Assembly: GCF_000379605.1 (NCBI RefSeq)
Contig: NZ_KB902578.1
Location: 119,361 to 183,360 of the forward strand
From: Rhizobium giardinii bv. giardinii H152
GTDB lineage: Bacteria > Pseudomonadota > Alphaproteobacteria > Rhizobiales > Rhizobiaceae
Direction of reading: 5' to 3'
DNA: 64,000 nucleotides
Numbering within the stretch: the stretch's first letter is position 1; each line of letters opens with the position of its first letter. Position numbers and translations under genes: made by a program. Shown one piece after another: positions 16,276 through 26,460 of this stretch. The notes below the pieces were generated by a model, which had not been told where the DNA came from, did no database searches, and worked only from the letters and a program-made list of their open reading frames with translations.

Positions 16276-17565
16276 ATGAGCACGATTGACTACAAGATAG
16301 AGACTGCATCCGGCGAGCCGGATGGCTATGCCGATGCGGTCCGCCCGAGCGATGTCGATCAGCTGCGGCCACTTCCCCGCATCTCCGTGCATGCCTTCTG
16401 CGAAACCGAAGCTGTGCAGCGGATGATGGAGCGCTGCGGCCAGGACCGGCGGATGAGCAAGGTCAGCCTCAGGATCAACAGCGGTTCGATTGCCGCCGCC
16501 GCCAACATGTTTTCGACGGCACCGACGCCAAACCTGATCATTCTTGAAACATCGACGGAACCGCGCCTGCTGATGGCGGAACTGGCACCGCTCGCCGCCG
16601 TCTGCGATCCCTCGACCAAGGTCATCCTCATCGGTCGCTACAACGATATCCCGCTCTATCGCGAACTGATCCGCAACGGCATTTCCGAATATATCGTTGC
16701 TCCCGTCGCCATGCCCGACATTCTTGGTGCCATCGCTGCCATCTTCGTCGATCCCGAAGCCGAGCCGCTCGGCCGCAGCATTGCCTTCATCGGCGCCAAG
16801 GGCGGCGTCGGATCCTCGACGCTCGCCCACAATTGCGCCTGGGGCATTTCGAACCTGTTCTCGACCGAGGTGGTGCTGGCCGATCTTGACCTGCCCTACG
16901 GTACCGCCAACATTAACTTCGACCAGGATCCGCCGCAGGGCATCTCCGAAGCGGTCTTCTCACCGGAGCGCCTGGACGAGGTGTTCCTCGATCGCCTCCT
17001 GACCAAGTGCTCGCAGCACCTGTCGCTGCTTGCGGCACCGTCCATGCTCGACCGCCCCTATGATTTCGACGCAACGGCGTTCCAGCCGCTGATGGAAATC
17101 CTGCTGCGCAACGCGCCGGTCTCCGTGCTCGACGTGCCGCATTTGTGGGCGGACTGGACACGCACCGTGCTGGCGGAGGCCGACGAGGTCGTGGTCGTCG
17201 CCGTGCCCGACCTCGCCAACCTGCGCAATGCCAAGAACATGTTCGATTCCTTCAAGAAAATCCGGCCCAATGACAAGACGCCGCATCTGGTGCTGAACCA
17301 GGTCGGCATGCCGAAGCGGCCGGAAATATCACCGGGCGACTTCTGCGATTCATTGGAAATCGAGCCGGTCGCGATCATACCGTTCGATGCCGTGCTGTTC
17401 GGCAATGCCGCCAACAGCGGCCGGATGATCGCCGAGACCGACAGGAAATCACCGACCGCGGAAATCTTCTCGCAACTCGCGCATCTGGTGACGGGCAGGA
17501 CCACAGCCAAGAAGCCCAAGAAGGGCGGCCTTGGCAAGATGCTCGGAATGCTTGGGCGCAAATAA
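16276..17565 (+). CDS. cpaE: Pilus assembly ATPase-like protein CpaE/TadZ
   Basis: A 429-residue protein with an N-terminal receiver-like region (to about residue 155) and a C-terminal MinD/ParA-type ATPase domain. The P-loop at 174-182 reads AKGGVGSST: the first 'deviant' lysine is kept but the second lysine of KGGVGKST is Ser. This atypical loop is usual for CpaE/TadZ proteins, which localise the Tad machine to the cell pole. The C-terminus is basic and Gly-rich. It lies between cpaD and cpaF in the operon. Confidence 0.92.
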   Translation: MSTIDYKIETASGEPDGYADAVRPSDVDQLRPLPRISVHAFCETEAVQRMMERCGQDRRMSKVSLRINSGSIAAAANMFSTAPTPNLIILETSTEPRLLMAELAPLAAVCDPSTKVILIGRYNDIPLYRELIRNGISEYIVAPVAMPDILGAIAAIFVDPEAEPLGRSIAFIGAKGGVGSSTLAHNCAWGISNLFSTEVVLADLDLPYGTANINFDQDPPQGISEAVFSPERLDEVFLDRLLTKCSQHLSLLAAPSMLDRPYDFDATAFQPLMEILLRNAPVSVLDVPHLWADWTRTVLAEADEVVVVAVPDLANLRNAKNMFDSFKKIRPNDKTPHLVLNQVGMPKRPEISPGDFCDSLEIEPVAIIPFDAVLFGNAANSGRMIAETDRKSPTAEIFSQLAHLVTGRTTAKKPKKGGLGKMLGMLGRK

Positions 17566-17597
17566 CTGATAGTTGAACGAAAATCGGATCTGAGAGC

Positions 17598-19076
17598 ATG
17601 TTTGGTAAACGAGGAAACGAAGGCTTCGGAAAGGGTGGCGCAGTCAGCCCCCTTAAGCAAACGCCCGTGCCCGCCGTTGCTCCCGTCGCCGTATCCGAGC
17701 GGCCGGCTGCACCCGTGCTGGCGGAGCCGGCCCGCGAAACAACCCCGGTGACCCGCGTCCCGCCATCCCCGCCGCCCGTCCGGAAAAAGCCGGCTCGCAC
17801 CGAGGATTATTACGACACCAAGTCGCAGGTGTTCTCGGCACTGATCGACACGATTGACCTTTCGCAGCTGGCCAAGCTCGACAACGAGAGCGCACGCGAA
17901 GAAATCCGCGATATCGTCAACGACATCATCACGATCAAGAATTTTGCGATGTCGATCTCCGAGCAGGAGGAACTGCTCGAGGACATCTGCAACGACGTTC
18001 TCGGCTACGGTCCGCTGGAGCCGCTGCTCGCGCGCGACGACATCGCCGACATCATGGTCAACGGCGCCGGTCAGACCTTCATCGAAGTGGGCGGCAAGAC
18101 GATCGAGTCCGAGGTGCGTTTCCGCGACAACGCACAGCTGCTGTCCATCTGCCAGCGTATCGTCTCGCAGGTCGGCCGTCGCGTCGACGAATCCTCGCCG
18201 ATCTGCGATGCCCGTCTTCCCGATGGCTCGCGTGTCAACGTCATCGCCCCGCCGCTTGCCATCGACGGCACGGCGCTGACCATTCGTAAGTTCAAGAAGG
18301 ACAAGCTGAAGCTCGACCAGCTCGTCAAGTTCGGCGCCATCACGCCGGAAGGCGCAGTGCTGCTGCAGATCATTGGCCGCGTTCGCTGCAACGTCGTCAT
18401 CTCCGGCGGTACCGGCTCCGGCAAGACGACGCTGCTCAACTGCCTGACCGGCTATATCGACCTGGATGAGCGGGTCATCACCTGCGAGGATACGGCCGAA
18501 CTGCAGCTGCAGCAGCCGCACGTCGTGCGCCTTGAAACCCGTCCGCCGAACATTGAAGGCGAAGGCGAGATCACCATGCGTGATCTCATCAAGAACTGCC
18601 TGCGTATGCGGCCCGAGCGGATCATCGTCGGCGAAGTGCGCGGACCGGAAGTCTTCGACTTGCTTCAGGCGATGAACACCGGTCACGACGGCTCCATGGG
18701 CACCATCCACGCCAACACGCCGCGGGAGTGCCTTGCCCGTATGGAATCGATGATCGCCATGGGTGGCTATACGTTGCCGGCGAAGACCGTGCGCGAAATC
18801 ATCGCCGGTTCGATCGATGTCATCATCCAGGCAGCGCGTCTTCGCGACGGTTCGCGCCGCATCACCCACATCTCCGAAGTCATCGGCATGGAAGGTGACG
18901 TCATCATCACCCAGGACCTGATGCGCTACGAGATCGAGGGCGAAGACGCCAACGGCAGGATCATCGGCCGCCACAAGTCGACCGGCATCGGCCGCCCGCA
19001 TTTCTGGGACCGCGCCCGCTATTTCAACGAAGACAAGCGGCTGGCCGCGACCCTCGACGCGATGGAAAAGGACTGA
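17598..19076 (+). CDS. cpaF: Pilus assembly ATPase CpaF/TadA
   Basis: A 492-residue secretion ATPase that powers Flp pilus extension and probably retraction. A Pro/Ala-rich, poorly conserved N-terminus (to about residue 65) precedes the GspE/VirB11-like core. Walker A is GGTGSGKT at 270-277 (Lys276). The Asp box follows ([10 protein letters not shown]), then Walker B ([12 protein letters not shown]) and the His box ([13 protein letters not shown]). All catalytic motifs are intact. It is 32 bases after cpaE and eight bases before tadB, in keeping with one operon. Confidence 0.96.
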   Translation: MFGKRGNEGFGKGGAVSPLKQTPVPAVAPVAVSERPAAPVLAEPARETTPVTRVPPSPPPVRKKPARTEDYYDTKSQVFSALIDTIDLSQLAKLDNESAREEIRDIVNDIITIKNFAMSISEQEELLEDICNDVLGYGPLEPLLARDDIADIMVNGAGQTFIEVGGKTIESEVRFRDNAQLLSICQRIVSQVGRRVDESSPICDARLPDGSRVNVIAPPLAIDGTALTIRKFKKDKLKLDQLVKFGAITPEGAVLLQIIGRVRCNVVISGGTGSGKTTLLNCLTGYIDLDERVITCEDTAELQLQQPHVVRLETRPPNIEGEGEITMRDLIKNCLRMRPERIIVGEVRGPEVFDLLQAMNTGHDGSMGTIHANTPRECLARMESMIAMGGYTLPAKTVREIIAGSIDVIIQAARLRDGSRRITHISEVIGMEGDVIITQDLMRYEIEGEDANGRIIGRHKSTGIGRPHFWDRARYFNEDKRLAATLDAMEKD

Positions 19077-19084
19077 CCGCTTTC

Positions 19085-20095
19085 ATGTTCGGAATAGACA
19101 TCACCATTCTGGCTATCGTCGGTCTCGTCGCCCTTGCAACGGCCGGCCTTGCCTACGGCATTCTGTTCACGCGCATCGAAACCGAGAAGAAGGCGGAAAG
19201 TCGCGTCCGCAAGGTCAAGGCCGCCGAGACCGACCGGGTAAAGGTCAAGGCGGCGCGAGACCGCATGGCCGAGATGTCGAAGCGGCGAAAGTCGGTGCAG
19301 GATTCCCTGAAGGATCTCGAAAAGAAGCAGCAGGAAAAGTCAGCGAAGGCCAAGCCTTCGATGAAGATCAGGCTGGTGCAGGCAGGCCTCAAGATCTCGG
19401 TTACGCAATTCTATATAGGCAGCGTCGTCTTCGGATTTGTCGCGGCCTTGATGGCGTTGATCGCCGGGGCAATGCTGCCGATTGTTGGCGGCATTCTGCT
19501 CATCGGTTCGGCCGGCGTTCCACGCTGGTTCGTCAATTTCCTGATCAAGCGCCGGTGCAAGGCATTCCTGGACGAATTTCCGAATGCGCTTGACGTCATG
19601 GTCCGGTCGATCAAGTCCGGCCTGCCGCTCAACGATGCCGTCCGGCTGATCGCCAGCGACGGGCAGGAGCCGGTCAAAACCGAATTCAGGCGCATAATCG
19701 AGGCGCAACAGGTCGGCCTCAACATCCCTGAAGCCTGCGCCCGCATGATCAACAGCATCCCCCTGCCGGAGGTCAATTTTTTCGCGATCGTCATCGCCAT
19801 CCAGGCGCAGGCCGGCGGCAATCTTTCCGAGGCGCTCGGCAATCTCGGCAAGGTGCTGCGCGAGCGCAAGAAGATGAAATCCAAGGTCCAGGCGCTGTCG
19901 ATGGAAGCCAAGGCATCGGCCTGCATCATCGGCGCCCTGCCGTTCATCGTCGCCTTACTGGTCTACATGACATCGCCGCAATACATGATGATCCTCTTCA
20001 CCGACCCGCGCGGCCATATCATCATGGGCTGCTCGGCGGTGTGGATGAGCATCGGCATCTGGGTGATGCGCAACATGATCAACTTCGACATCTAG
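19085..20095 (+). CDS. tadB: Inner-membrane platform protein TadB
   Basis: A 336-residue inner-membrane protein with a T2SSF (GspF) domain. An N-terminal membrane helix (about 5-27) is followed by a long, very charged Lys/Glu-rich cytoplasmic stretch (about 35-95), probably a coiled coil. Two membrane helices around 115-160, the T2SSF cytoplasmic domain and two C-terminal helices come next. It is the platform on which CpaF acts, in a pair with TadC. The gene sits eight bases after cpaF and 11 bases before tadC. Confidence 0.94.
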   Translation: MFGIDITILAIVGLVALATAGLAYGILFTRIETEKKAESRVRKVKAAETDRVKVKAARDRMAEMSKRRKSVQDSLKDLEKKQQEKSAKAKPSMKIRLVQAGLKISVTQFYIGSVVFGFVAALMALIAGAMLPIVGGILLIGSAGVPRWFVNFLIKRRCKAFLDEFPNALDVMVRSIKSGLPLNDAVRLIASDGQEPVKTEFRRIIEAQQVGLNIPEACARMINSIPLPEVNFFAIVIAIQAQAGGNLSEALGNLGKVLRERKKMKSKVQALSMEAKASACIIGALPFIVALLVYMTSPQYMMILFTDPRGHIIMGCSAVWMSIGIWVMRNMINFDI

Positions 20096-20106
20096 GAAGA
20101 CCCGGC

Positions 20107-21093
20107 ATGAGCGAGGGCATGATCAACACCCTGACCGATCCGAACGTCATCGTCGCCTTCCTGGTGGCGGTGGCAGTGCTGGCGACGTTCTATTCCCTGG
20201 CCGTTCCCTTCTTCGAGAAAGGCAACCTCGACAAGCGGATGAAATCGGTTGCCACCGAACGCGAACTGATCCGGGCGCGCGAACGTGCGCGCCTGAATGC
20301 CGAGATATCCGGCGGCAAGACGTCGCTGCGCGCCCAGAACAACACTTCGGTGCGCCAGATCGTCGAGCGGCTCAACCTGCGCAAGGCACTGGTCGACGAC
20401 AAGACCGTCAACCGGCTGAAATCGGCCGGCTATCGCTCGCAAAACGCGCTGAACGTGTTTCTCGTCGCCCGCGTCAGTCTCCCTTTCCTCTTTCTGGCCG
20501 TTGGCGCCTTCTATATCTTTGGTCTTGGCTATCTCGGTGAAAAACCGTTGCCGATGCGGATCCTTGCCGTTATCGGCACCGGCTATCTCGGCTTCTATGC
20601 GCCCAACATCTTCATTTCGAACGCCGTTTCGAAGCGTCAGCACTCCATCCGCCGGGCCTGGCCGGATGCGCTCGACCTTTTGCTGATCTGCGTGGAATCG
20701 GGCATCTCCATGGAACTGGCCATGCGGCGCGTGGCCGACGAAATCGCCGCGCAGTCGGCGCCTCTTGCCGAGGAACTGGTCCTGACCGTTGCGGAGCTCT
20801 CCTTCCTGCCAGACCGGCGCATGGCGCTCGAAAATCTCGGCACCAGAACCGGGCTTGAGGAGGTGAAGGCCGTCATGCAGGCGCTGATCCAGGCTGACCG
20901 CTACGGCACACCGATCGCCCAGGCGCTGCGGGTGCTTGCCCAGGAAAGCCGCGACCAGCGCATGAACGAGGCCGAGAAGAAGGCCGCAGCCCTGCCGCCG
21001 AAGCTGACGGTGCCGATGATCCTGTTCTTCCTGCCCGTCCTGATCGCGGTCATTCTCGGCCCGGCAGGCATACAGGTTTCGGACAAGTTCTAG
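20107..21093 (+). CDS. tadC: Inner-membrane platform protein TadC
   Basis: A 328-residue T2SSF-domain membrane protein, the second platform subunit of the Tad machine. The start at 20107 was chosen because the upstream part of the open frame lies inside tadB, and AAGACCC precedes the ATG. One N-terminal helix (about 15-35), a charged region, a helix pair near 118-165, the T2SSF domain (DALDLLLICVESG) and a C-terminal helix are visible. It is the last gene of the rightward pilus operon; its stop overlaps the stop of the convergent small membrane protein gene by four bases. Confidence 0.94.
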   Translation: MSEGMINTLTDPNVIVAFLVAVAVLATFYSLAVPFFEKGNLDKRMKSVATERELIRARERARLNAEISGGKTSLRAQNNTSVRQIVERLNLRKALVDDKTVNRLKSAGYRSQNALNVFLVARVSLPFLFLAVGAFYIFGLGYLGEKPLPMRILAVIGTGYLGFYAPNIFISNAVSKRQHSIRRAWPDALDLLLICVESGISMELAMRRVADEIAAQSAPLAEELVLTVAELSFLPDRRMALENLGTRTGLEEVKAVMQALIQADRYGTPIAQALRVLAQESRDQRMNEAEKKAAALPPKLTVPMILFFLPVLIAVILGPAGIQVSDKF

Positions 21094-21371
21094 TGGCGAC
21101 GGTGAACCGTACGCCGGCTTCGCTGGTGGCGCACGACGAACACTACCGCTAGGACAAGGAAGCCCAGGGCCAAGCTGCCCCAGACAGGGCCAGCCTGCGC
21201 CACCATGATGCCGTCGACCGGGTCATAGCAGCGGCCCTCGGAATTGAAGCACTCCCGCCACTTCCAGTAGCGCTCGTACCAGGCGAACGAAAAAAAACCG
21301 GCGAGCGCGAGGCTTGTCAGTGCCAGTGTGAAGTGGACGGCCGGCTTAATTCGTGTGTGTGCTGTCGTCAT
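21090..21371 (-). CDS. Small two-helix membrane protein, unknown function
   Basis: I do not recognise a family. The 93-residue product has two hydrophobic segments (about residues 12-32 and 62-83) separated by a polar loop holding two Cys and several aromatic residues (WYERYWKWRECFNSEGRCYDP), and it ends in a basic Arg/His tail. That suggests a periplasmic loop, possibly with a disulfide. The chosen ATG lies inside the end of tadD, an overlap of 26 bases in a different frame, so the two genes would be translationally coupled. A longer frame to 21509 is open but overlaps tadD more heavily. Its place at the edge of the Tad locus hints at a link with the pilus, which is unproven. Confidence 0.6.
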   Translation of the reverse strand: MTTAHTRIKPAVHFTLALTSLALAGFFSFAWYERYWKWRECFNSEGRCYDPVDGIMVAQAGPVWGSLALGFLVLAVVFVVRHQRSRRTVHRRH

Positions 21372-22173
21372 TGGAGAGCTTCTTCCAGGCGTTCTGCTGG
21401 GTAAGCATACCACGAAGGTAGGCAACATTGGCTTCCGCCTGATCGGGCGAAAGTTCCTGCCGGGCAATCTGCTCGGCTTCGGCAAAGCGCCCCTGCAGTC
21501 CGACGGCAAGCGCCAGGTTCTGTCTTACGCTGCTGTCGGCGCCGGGCTGGCTGACCGCCGATTTCAGATAGGTTTCCGCGGTTTTCAGGTCCTTGTTCAA
21601 AAGATAGGACATGCCGAGATTGGAAAGGACCGTCGGCTCGTTCGGCTGGATGTCGAGAGCCTCACGATAGCGCAGGCGGGCTTCCGATGCACGGCCGAGC
21701 TGGTCGAGGATCGCGCCTTCTGCCGATTTCAGCTTCCAGTCCGGACGGTCGGGCGTCTGGGCGCGGGAGATCGTGTTCAACGCCTGTTCCAGCTGGCCCG
21801 CAGCCGCTTGCGATTTGCCATAGGCGGCGAGCACTTCACGGTCTGTCGGGTAGGCGATGGCTACCTGCTGCATCACCGCGAGCGCCTGTTCGTTGCGGCC
21901 GGTCATTCTGAGCATGTTCGCATAGTTGAGGCCCGCATTGCGGTCCTTCGGGTTGCGTTCATAGGCCTTGCCGATGCTTTCGGCCGCTGCCGCCAGTTCG
22001 GTCGCGTTCATCGATTGAACCGGCTTGGAGAAGCTGGTCTCCGGAATGGAGCCGGTCGTCAGTTCCTTCTTCTGCGACGCACAGCCGGACAGCGCCAAGG
22101 CGACCAAGGCCGCCAGTGAGGCGGCTTTCAGAAATCGGTGATGGGAAAGAGACGAGTGTCCGCGTGACGTCAT
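21346..22173 (-). CDS. tadD: TPR lipoprotein TadD
   Basis: A 275-residue lipoprotein with the lipobox LSGC at 28-31 and a run of tetratricopeptide repeats from about residue 55 to 235. TadD proteins are outer-membrane pilotin-like factors needed for assembly of the Tad secretin. The gene is transcribed away from the cpa operon. The start at 22173 is the first ATG; a TTG two codons earlier is also open. The upstream gap contains TTAACC at about 22257 and TTAA at 22273. The 3' end overlaps the start of the 93-residue membrane protein gene. Confidence 0.88.
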   Translation of the reverse strand: MTSRGHSSLSHHRFLKAASLAALVALALSGCASQKKELTTGSIPETSFSKPVQSMNATELAAAAESIGKAYERNPKDRNAGLNYANMLRMTGRNEQALAVMQQVAIAYPTDREVLAAYGKSQAAAGQLEQALNTISRAQTPDRPDWKLKSAEGAILDQLGRASEARLRYREALDIQPNEPTVLSNLGMSYLLNKDLKTAETYLKSAVSQPGADSSVRQNLALAVGLQGRFAEAEQIARQELSPDQAEANVAYLRGMLTQQNAWKKLSNDDSTHTN

Positions 22174-22316
22174 TACCAATGCCCCTGAAGCAGTTCGTTA
22201 GAGCACCGGACGCAATCCCCAACAAATCGGCGCAATCTTCACTCCAGCAATAGTCTGTTAACCCTAACGGAGCGTTAATCGGGTGATTCTGCATCGCGCC
22301 CTCCTTAAGGATTTCC

Positions 22317-23708
22317 ATGGCCTCCTATCAATTCATCGACCGTCCATCGCCGTTCAACACCAGCGCCGGCAAGACCCTGCCGATCTTCGCGGTGACGCCG
22401 GCCCATATCGAGCTTGGCGCCATCGATCCGATCGCGCTCGACTGGGCGCGCAAGGCGGGCTTCAAGGCCGAATCCGGCGCGGTCCTGCTGATCCCCTCGC
22501 AGGACGGCCAACTCGGCGGTGCGCTGTTCGGGCTGGGCGCCAATCCGTCGGAAGCGCCGTTCCTGACCGGCAAGCTGGCGCGCGCACTGCCGGCCGGAAA
22601 ATGGCATATCGAAACCGCGCCGCTGACGGCCAATCGCCTGGCGCTCGGCTACGGCCTCGGCTCGTACCGCTTTGACCGCTACAAGCTCGCGGCGAGCGAA
22701 GCGCCGACCCTGATGATCCCGACCGATGCCGATGCCGCCGACATCAAGCGCCAGCTTGCCGGCGTCTTTCTGGCCCGCGATCTCATCAACATGCCGACCA
22801 ACGACATGGGGCCGAACGCGCTGGAGGAGGCCTTCCGGGCGCTCGGCGAACACTACAAGGCCAAGGTTTCCGTCGTGTCCGGCGACGATCTCCTGAAGAA
22901 CAATTTCCCTCTGATCCATACCGTCGGGCGCGCCAGCGCCGAGGCGCCGCGCCTGCTGGAAATGCGTTGGGGCAAGAAGGGCCACCGCAGGGTGACGCTG
23001 GTCGGCAAGGGCGTCTGCTTTGACACCGGTGGCCTCGACATCAAGCCGGCCGCCTCGATGCTTCTGATGAAGAAGGATATGGGCGGCGCGGCCAATGTCA
23101 TGGGTCTCGCGCTGATGATCATGGATGCAAAGCTCAAGGTCGATCTCCGGGTGCTGGTGCCCGTCGTCGAAAACTCGATCTCCGCCAATGCCTTCCGCCC
23201 GGGCGACATCTATCGCAGCCGCAAGGGGCTGACGGTGCAGATCGACAACACCGATGCCGAAGGCCGGCTGATCCTTGCCGATGCGCTTGCCTATGCGGAC
23301 GAGGAGGAAACCGATCTCCTCATCGACATGGCGACGCTGACCGGCGCGGCCCGCGTCGCCCTTGGCCCCGACCTGCCGCCGTTCTACACCGACGACGAGG
23401 ATCTGGCCCATGACCTGACCGAAGCAAGCCTCACGGTCGACGATCCGCTCTGGCGCATGCCGCTCTACAAGGGTTACGAGAAGGACATCTCCGCCCGCAT
23501 CGCCGACCTCACCAATGCGCCATCGGGCGGCATGGCCGGGTCGATAACGGCGGCGCTCTTCCTCAAGCGCTTCGTCACCAACGCCAGGAGCTGGGCCCAT
23601 TTCGACATCTTCGGCTGGGCACCGGCCGAACGTCCGCACTCGCCGCTCGGCGGCGAGGCGCAGGCGATCCGCGCGTTGTATCATTTGATTGCGAAGGGGA
23701 AGAAGTAG
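22317..23708 (+). CDS. Leucyl aminopeptidase family (M17) protein
   Basis: A 463-residue cytosolic metallo-aminopeptidase of family M17. The metal-binding core is present: [11 protein letters not shown] with DIKPA and [11 protein letters not shown], then the family signature [14 protein letters not shown]. The N-terminal domain is shorter than in E. coli PepA, as in the PepB-like/YwaD-type branch common in rhizobia. It should remove N-terminal residues from peptides. The divergent neighbour is tadD, and a RIME-like repeat follows the gene, so it is probably monocistronic. Confidence 0.92.
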   Translation: MASYQFIDRPSPFNTSAGKTLPIFAVTPAHIELGAIDPIALDWARKAGFKAESGAVLLIPSQDGQLGGALFGLGANPSEAPFLTGKLARALPAGKWHIETAPLTANRLALGYGLGSYRFDRYKLAASEAPTLMIPTDADAADIKRQLAGVFLARDLINMPTNDMGPNALEEAFRALGEHYKAKVSVVSGDDLLKNNFPLIHTVGRASAEAPRLLEMRWGKKGHRRVTLVGKGVCFDTGGLDIKPAASMLLMKKDMGGAANVMGLALMIMDAKLKVDLRVLVPVVENSISANAFRPGDIYRSRKGLTVQIDNTDAEGRLILADALAYADEEETDLLIDMATLTGAARVALGPDLPPFYTDDEDLAHDLTEASLTVDDPLWRMPLYKGYEKDISARIADLTNAPSGGMAGSITAALFLKRFVTNARSWAHFDIFGWAPAERPHSPLGGEAQAIRALYHLIAKGKK

Positions 23709-23763
23709 GGCGGCAGTGGGGATATTCCCATCCGTCGATTTGCGGGACGGGGGCGCCGATATC

Positions 23764-23917
23764 TCCCTCTTCTCCCCAGCGGGGAGAAGTGCCGAGCGGA
23801 TGCGAGGCGATGAGGGGGCCGGCGAAGCCGGAGCCAGCGCACAGAAGAAGGGTGCCTTCGGCGGCCCCCCTCATCCGGCGCTTTGCGCCACCTTCTCCCC
23901 GGCGGGGAGAAGAGGGA
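23764..23917. repeat. RIME-like palindromic intergenic repeat
   Basis: Two 26-base arms, 23764-23789 and 23892-23917, are inverted copies of each other with two mismatches. Each contains its own small palindrome, TTCTCCCC-GC-GGGGAGAA. The interior has a second inverted pair (CGGATG..GATGAGGGGGCC against GGCCCCCCTCATCCGG). This layout matches the RIME-type mosaic repeats known from Rhizobium and Sinorhizobium intergenic regions. It fills the gap between the convergent aminopeptidase and dnaA genes, ends eight bases from the dnaA stop, and may serve as a two-way terminator. Confidence 0.8.
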
Positions 23918-23924
23918 ACCAGTG

Positions 23925-25481
23925 CTACTCGTTGATCAGCCGCTTCAACAGTTCGATCTCGTGGCTGAGCTTGGTGTCGCCGGAAATCAGGTCTTCGATC
24001 TTGCGCACCGCATGCAGCACCGTCGTGTGGTCGCGTCCGCCGAACCGGCGGCCGATTTCCGGGAAGGAGCGAGGGGTAAGCGTCTTGGCCAGATACATGG
24101 CGATCTGGCGCGGCTTGACGATGACCCGGGTGCGGCGGTTGGAAACCAGTTCCTGCCGCGACACGTTGTAGTGCTTGGCGACGACGCGCTGGATATCCTC
24201 GATACGAACCCGGCGCGGCTCGCCGGCATTGACCAGATGGCCAAGCAGTTCATCGACGCGCTCGATCGACAGTTGCGGCTCGAAACTGCGGCGGAAGAGA
24301 AGCTGGTTGAAGGCGCCTTCCAGCTCGCGGCCGCTCGCGGTGATGTTGCGGGCGACATGGCTGAGGATCTCGGCCGGGATATCCAGCGAGGCATCGTCCT
24401 GACGGGCGACCTCGAGGCGGCGCTTGAGGATTTCGAGGCGCATTTCGTAATCCGGCCCCTCCATCTCGATGGCGACGCCGCCCTGCAGACGCGAGCGAAC
24501 GCGCGGATCGAGCGATTCCAGCTCCCACGGCGCCCGGTCGGCGGCAACGACGACCTGCTTGGCGCTGTCGAGCAGCATGTTGAGAAGATGGCAGAATTCA
24601 TGCTGGATCGACTTGCCCTGCAGGAACTGCATGTCGTCGATCACCAGAAGATCGATGTTGCGCAGCGTTTCCTTGAGCGAAAGCGCATCATTGTCTCGGA
24701 TCGCGGTTGCAAAGCGCCACATGAAATATTCGGCGGTCAGATAGACGACGCGCGGCACGCGCGGGCTCTGGATCGCCGCGGTGGCGATCGCCTGCAGCAG
24801 ATGCGTCTTGCCAAGACCGACCGTCGAATGGATGAACAGCGGGTTGAAGCGCACCGCACCGGCGCCGGCCTCGGCAATCGTCTTTGCCGCCGCAAGGGCG
24901 ACCCGGTTCGAGGAGCCCTCGACGAAGCTCTCGAAAGTATAGCGCGGATCGAGCGGCGAACCGAACAGCGGTCCTGCGACCGGCTGCGACTTTTGAAGCG
25001 TGCTGACCGTGGCGGTTGCATGATGGGCGAGCGACTGCGGCGATGTCCGGCGCGTGGTGGCCGGCGCCGTTGCGTCGGTCTGGTGTGCCTGCGGGGCATC
25101 CTCGTGAAGGCCGGGCCGCGCGCCGCGCGTGGCACTGCGAACCAGGATTTCCACCTTCAGGATCTCGGCGTCCTCCTGCTGGAAGAGGCCGGTGATCAGC
25201 TCGAGATAGCGATTGTTGATCCAGGATTTCAGAAAGGTCGTCGGCACCGAGAGCCGCACCACACTCTTTGAAACGGAGTGCAGCTTCAGCCGGCCGAACC
25301 AGCTGGCAAAAACATCGGCGCCGACCTGAGCTTTCAAACGCGCACTGACGCGTTCGAAGAGCGCATTATGCGCGATTTCGCCTTTGTCCCCCGCCGCGCC
25401 GTCTGCCGGGGTTGTCCCGATCTGACGTACATTCTCCCCATTTTCGAATACAATCGCCGCCGTAACCGAATTGCTTAGCAT
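23925..25481 (-). CDS. dnaA: Chromosomal replication initiator DnaA
   Basis: A 518-residue AAA+ replication initiator. Domain I is at about 38-115 after an N-terminal extension. A low-complexity Ala/Thr/His linker (domain II) runs to about 170. The AAA+ core follows with Walker A (VGLGKTHL, Lys225), Walker B ([10 protein letters not shown], Asp282-283) and the arginine-finger region. Domain IV carries the DnaA signature [14 protein letters not shown] near 482-495. The ATG at 25481 is preferred because GAAGGCGG lies just upstream; an in-frame TTG at 25496 would overlap that site. It follows rpsT on the same strand after a long leader of nearly 1 kb. Confidence 0.97.
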   Translation of the reverse strand: MLSNSVTAAIVFENGENVRQIGTTPADGAAGDKGEIAHNALFERVSARLKAQVGADVFASWFGRLKLHSVSKSVVRLSVPTTFLKSWINNRYLELITGLFQQEDAEILKVEILVRSATRGARPGLHEDAPQAHQTDATAPATTRRTSPQSLAHHATATVSTLQKSQPVAGPLFGSPLDPRYTFESFVEGSSNRVALAAAKTIAEAGAGAVRFNPLFIHSTVGLGKTHLLQAIATAAIQSPRVPRVVYLTAEYFMWRFATAIRDNDALSLKETLRNIDLLVIDDMQFLQGKSIQHEFCHLLNMLLDSAKQVVVAADRAPWELESLDPRVRSRLQGGVAIEMEGPDYEMRLEILKRRLEVARQDDASLDIPAEILSHVARNITASGRELEGAFNQLLFRRSFEPQLSIERVDELLGHLVNAGEPRRVRIEDIQRVVAKHYNVSRQELVSNRRTRVIVKPRQIAMYLAKTLTPRSFPEIGRRFGGRDHTTVLHAVRKIEDLISGDTKLSHEIELLKRLINE

Positions 25482-26460
25482 ATTGCCGCCTTCCAATATT
25501 ATTCCGCGACGCCGTCATTGCTGACGGCATCCGCCTTTATGTCTGTCATGCGCGGCCCTCGTTCAAAGGCATGCCGCCCAATTCAGACGCTCGCCGTGCC
25601 ACAAGAGGAATCCTCATTTCCTCTCGTGACCCGGTTTCCGTGCAAATCCGTTCCACCTAAAGGCAAAACGCATGTCCCGCTTGCACGGTTTTTAATCCCT
25701 GTCCGGAGCCGGCCCTCGTGAACCCGGCTCCGCCCAGCCTGCCATTTCTACACCGGCCCTTCCCGACCCTCGTTACAACGGGGCAGGCCAGTTGCGCATT
25801 TGCATCGCGGCCACCCGCTCTGTTTCGCACGGCAAACGCCGGCACAGCATCGAGTATCCCGAGAATGTTTCCACGGAATGCAACTAAAGATCGCAATCCG
25901 TCGTTCCGAGCAAGCATGTTGCGCGGTTGAAAACACCTGTTACTGATTGATGGAACGTTGTGGAACCACCCCGTTACAGAAGGTTCAAGTGAAACTGCAC
26001 GGCCCCCTGAAAGAGCCGCCTTTTCATCTTGTCTAGAGGTATCCCCCGCGCCTTCCGTGGAGGCATTTAGGCAGGATCGTGATGCAAGATCAATCGTGTT
26101 TTTTACGCTTCGGTAAGAGCTGGGCGTTGACTCTCATAGCGTGTCCTGCATGGGCTCCATGCCTGCGAAAGAGAATCGCTTTTGAATCAAGGGCTTTGAT
26201 TTTTGGCCCGGAAGTTAGCTGGCGAAAAACAAAAAAAATAAAAAATTTCTTGACTCGTCGCGCACCCCAATGGCCCCCGACCAGACGAGCGCATGGGACG
26301 GCATCCTCGCGCAACCAATTGATTTGATTGAAAAAAATATGTCATCGAGCTGACATGTCGTCCTGCTCAAGGATTAGGCATCGACAGGTGAGAAGAACGA
26401 ATCGGAAAAGCCCGGTCGCAGGACCGGGCTAAATCATTGATGCAATTTTCGTAAGCCGGC
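25482..26460. promoter_or_regulatory. Long dnaA upstream region
   Basis: This 979-base stretch between rpsT and dnaA carries no gene I can support. Near its right end is the rpsT terminator. An A/T-rich block (about 26221-26253, with runs of A) and a second one near 26321-26341 stand out from the G+C-rich surroundings. I found no consensus DnaA boxes (TTATCCACA or its complement). A weak - strand promoter-like pair, TTGATC and TAAATG with an 18-base spacer, lies near 26065-26095. It most likely holds the dnaA promoter and leader. Confidence 0.4.
26406..26430 (-). terminator. Rho-independent terminator of rpsT
   Basis: A perfect 9-bp stem, AGCCCGGTC (26409-26417) with GACCGGGCT (26422-26430), has a four-base loop. 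On the - strand it is followed by four T. It lies 31 bases past the rpsT stop. Confidence 0.85.

Noticed and set aside
17058..19001. 647-codon open frame on the - strand opposite cpaE/cpaF
   Set aside because: Shadow of cpaF, whose Walker motifs show which strand is coding.
23883..25271. 462-codon open frame on the + strand opposite dnaA
   Set aside because: Antisense shadow of dnaA; no domain pattern and no ribosome binding site.
25482..26460. Replication origin beside dnaA
   Set aside because: No DnaA boxes could be found, and in rhizobia the chromosomal origin is usually away from dnaA (near hemE).
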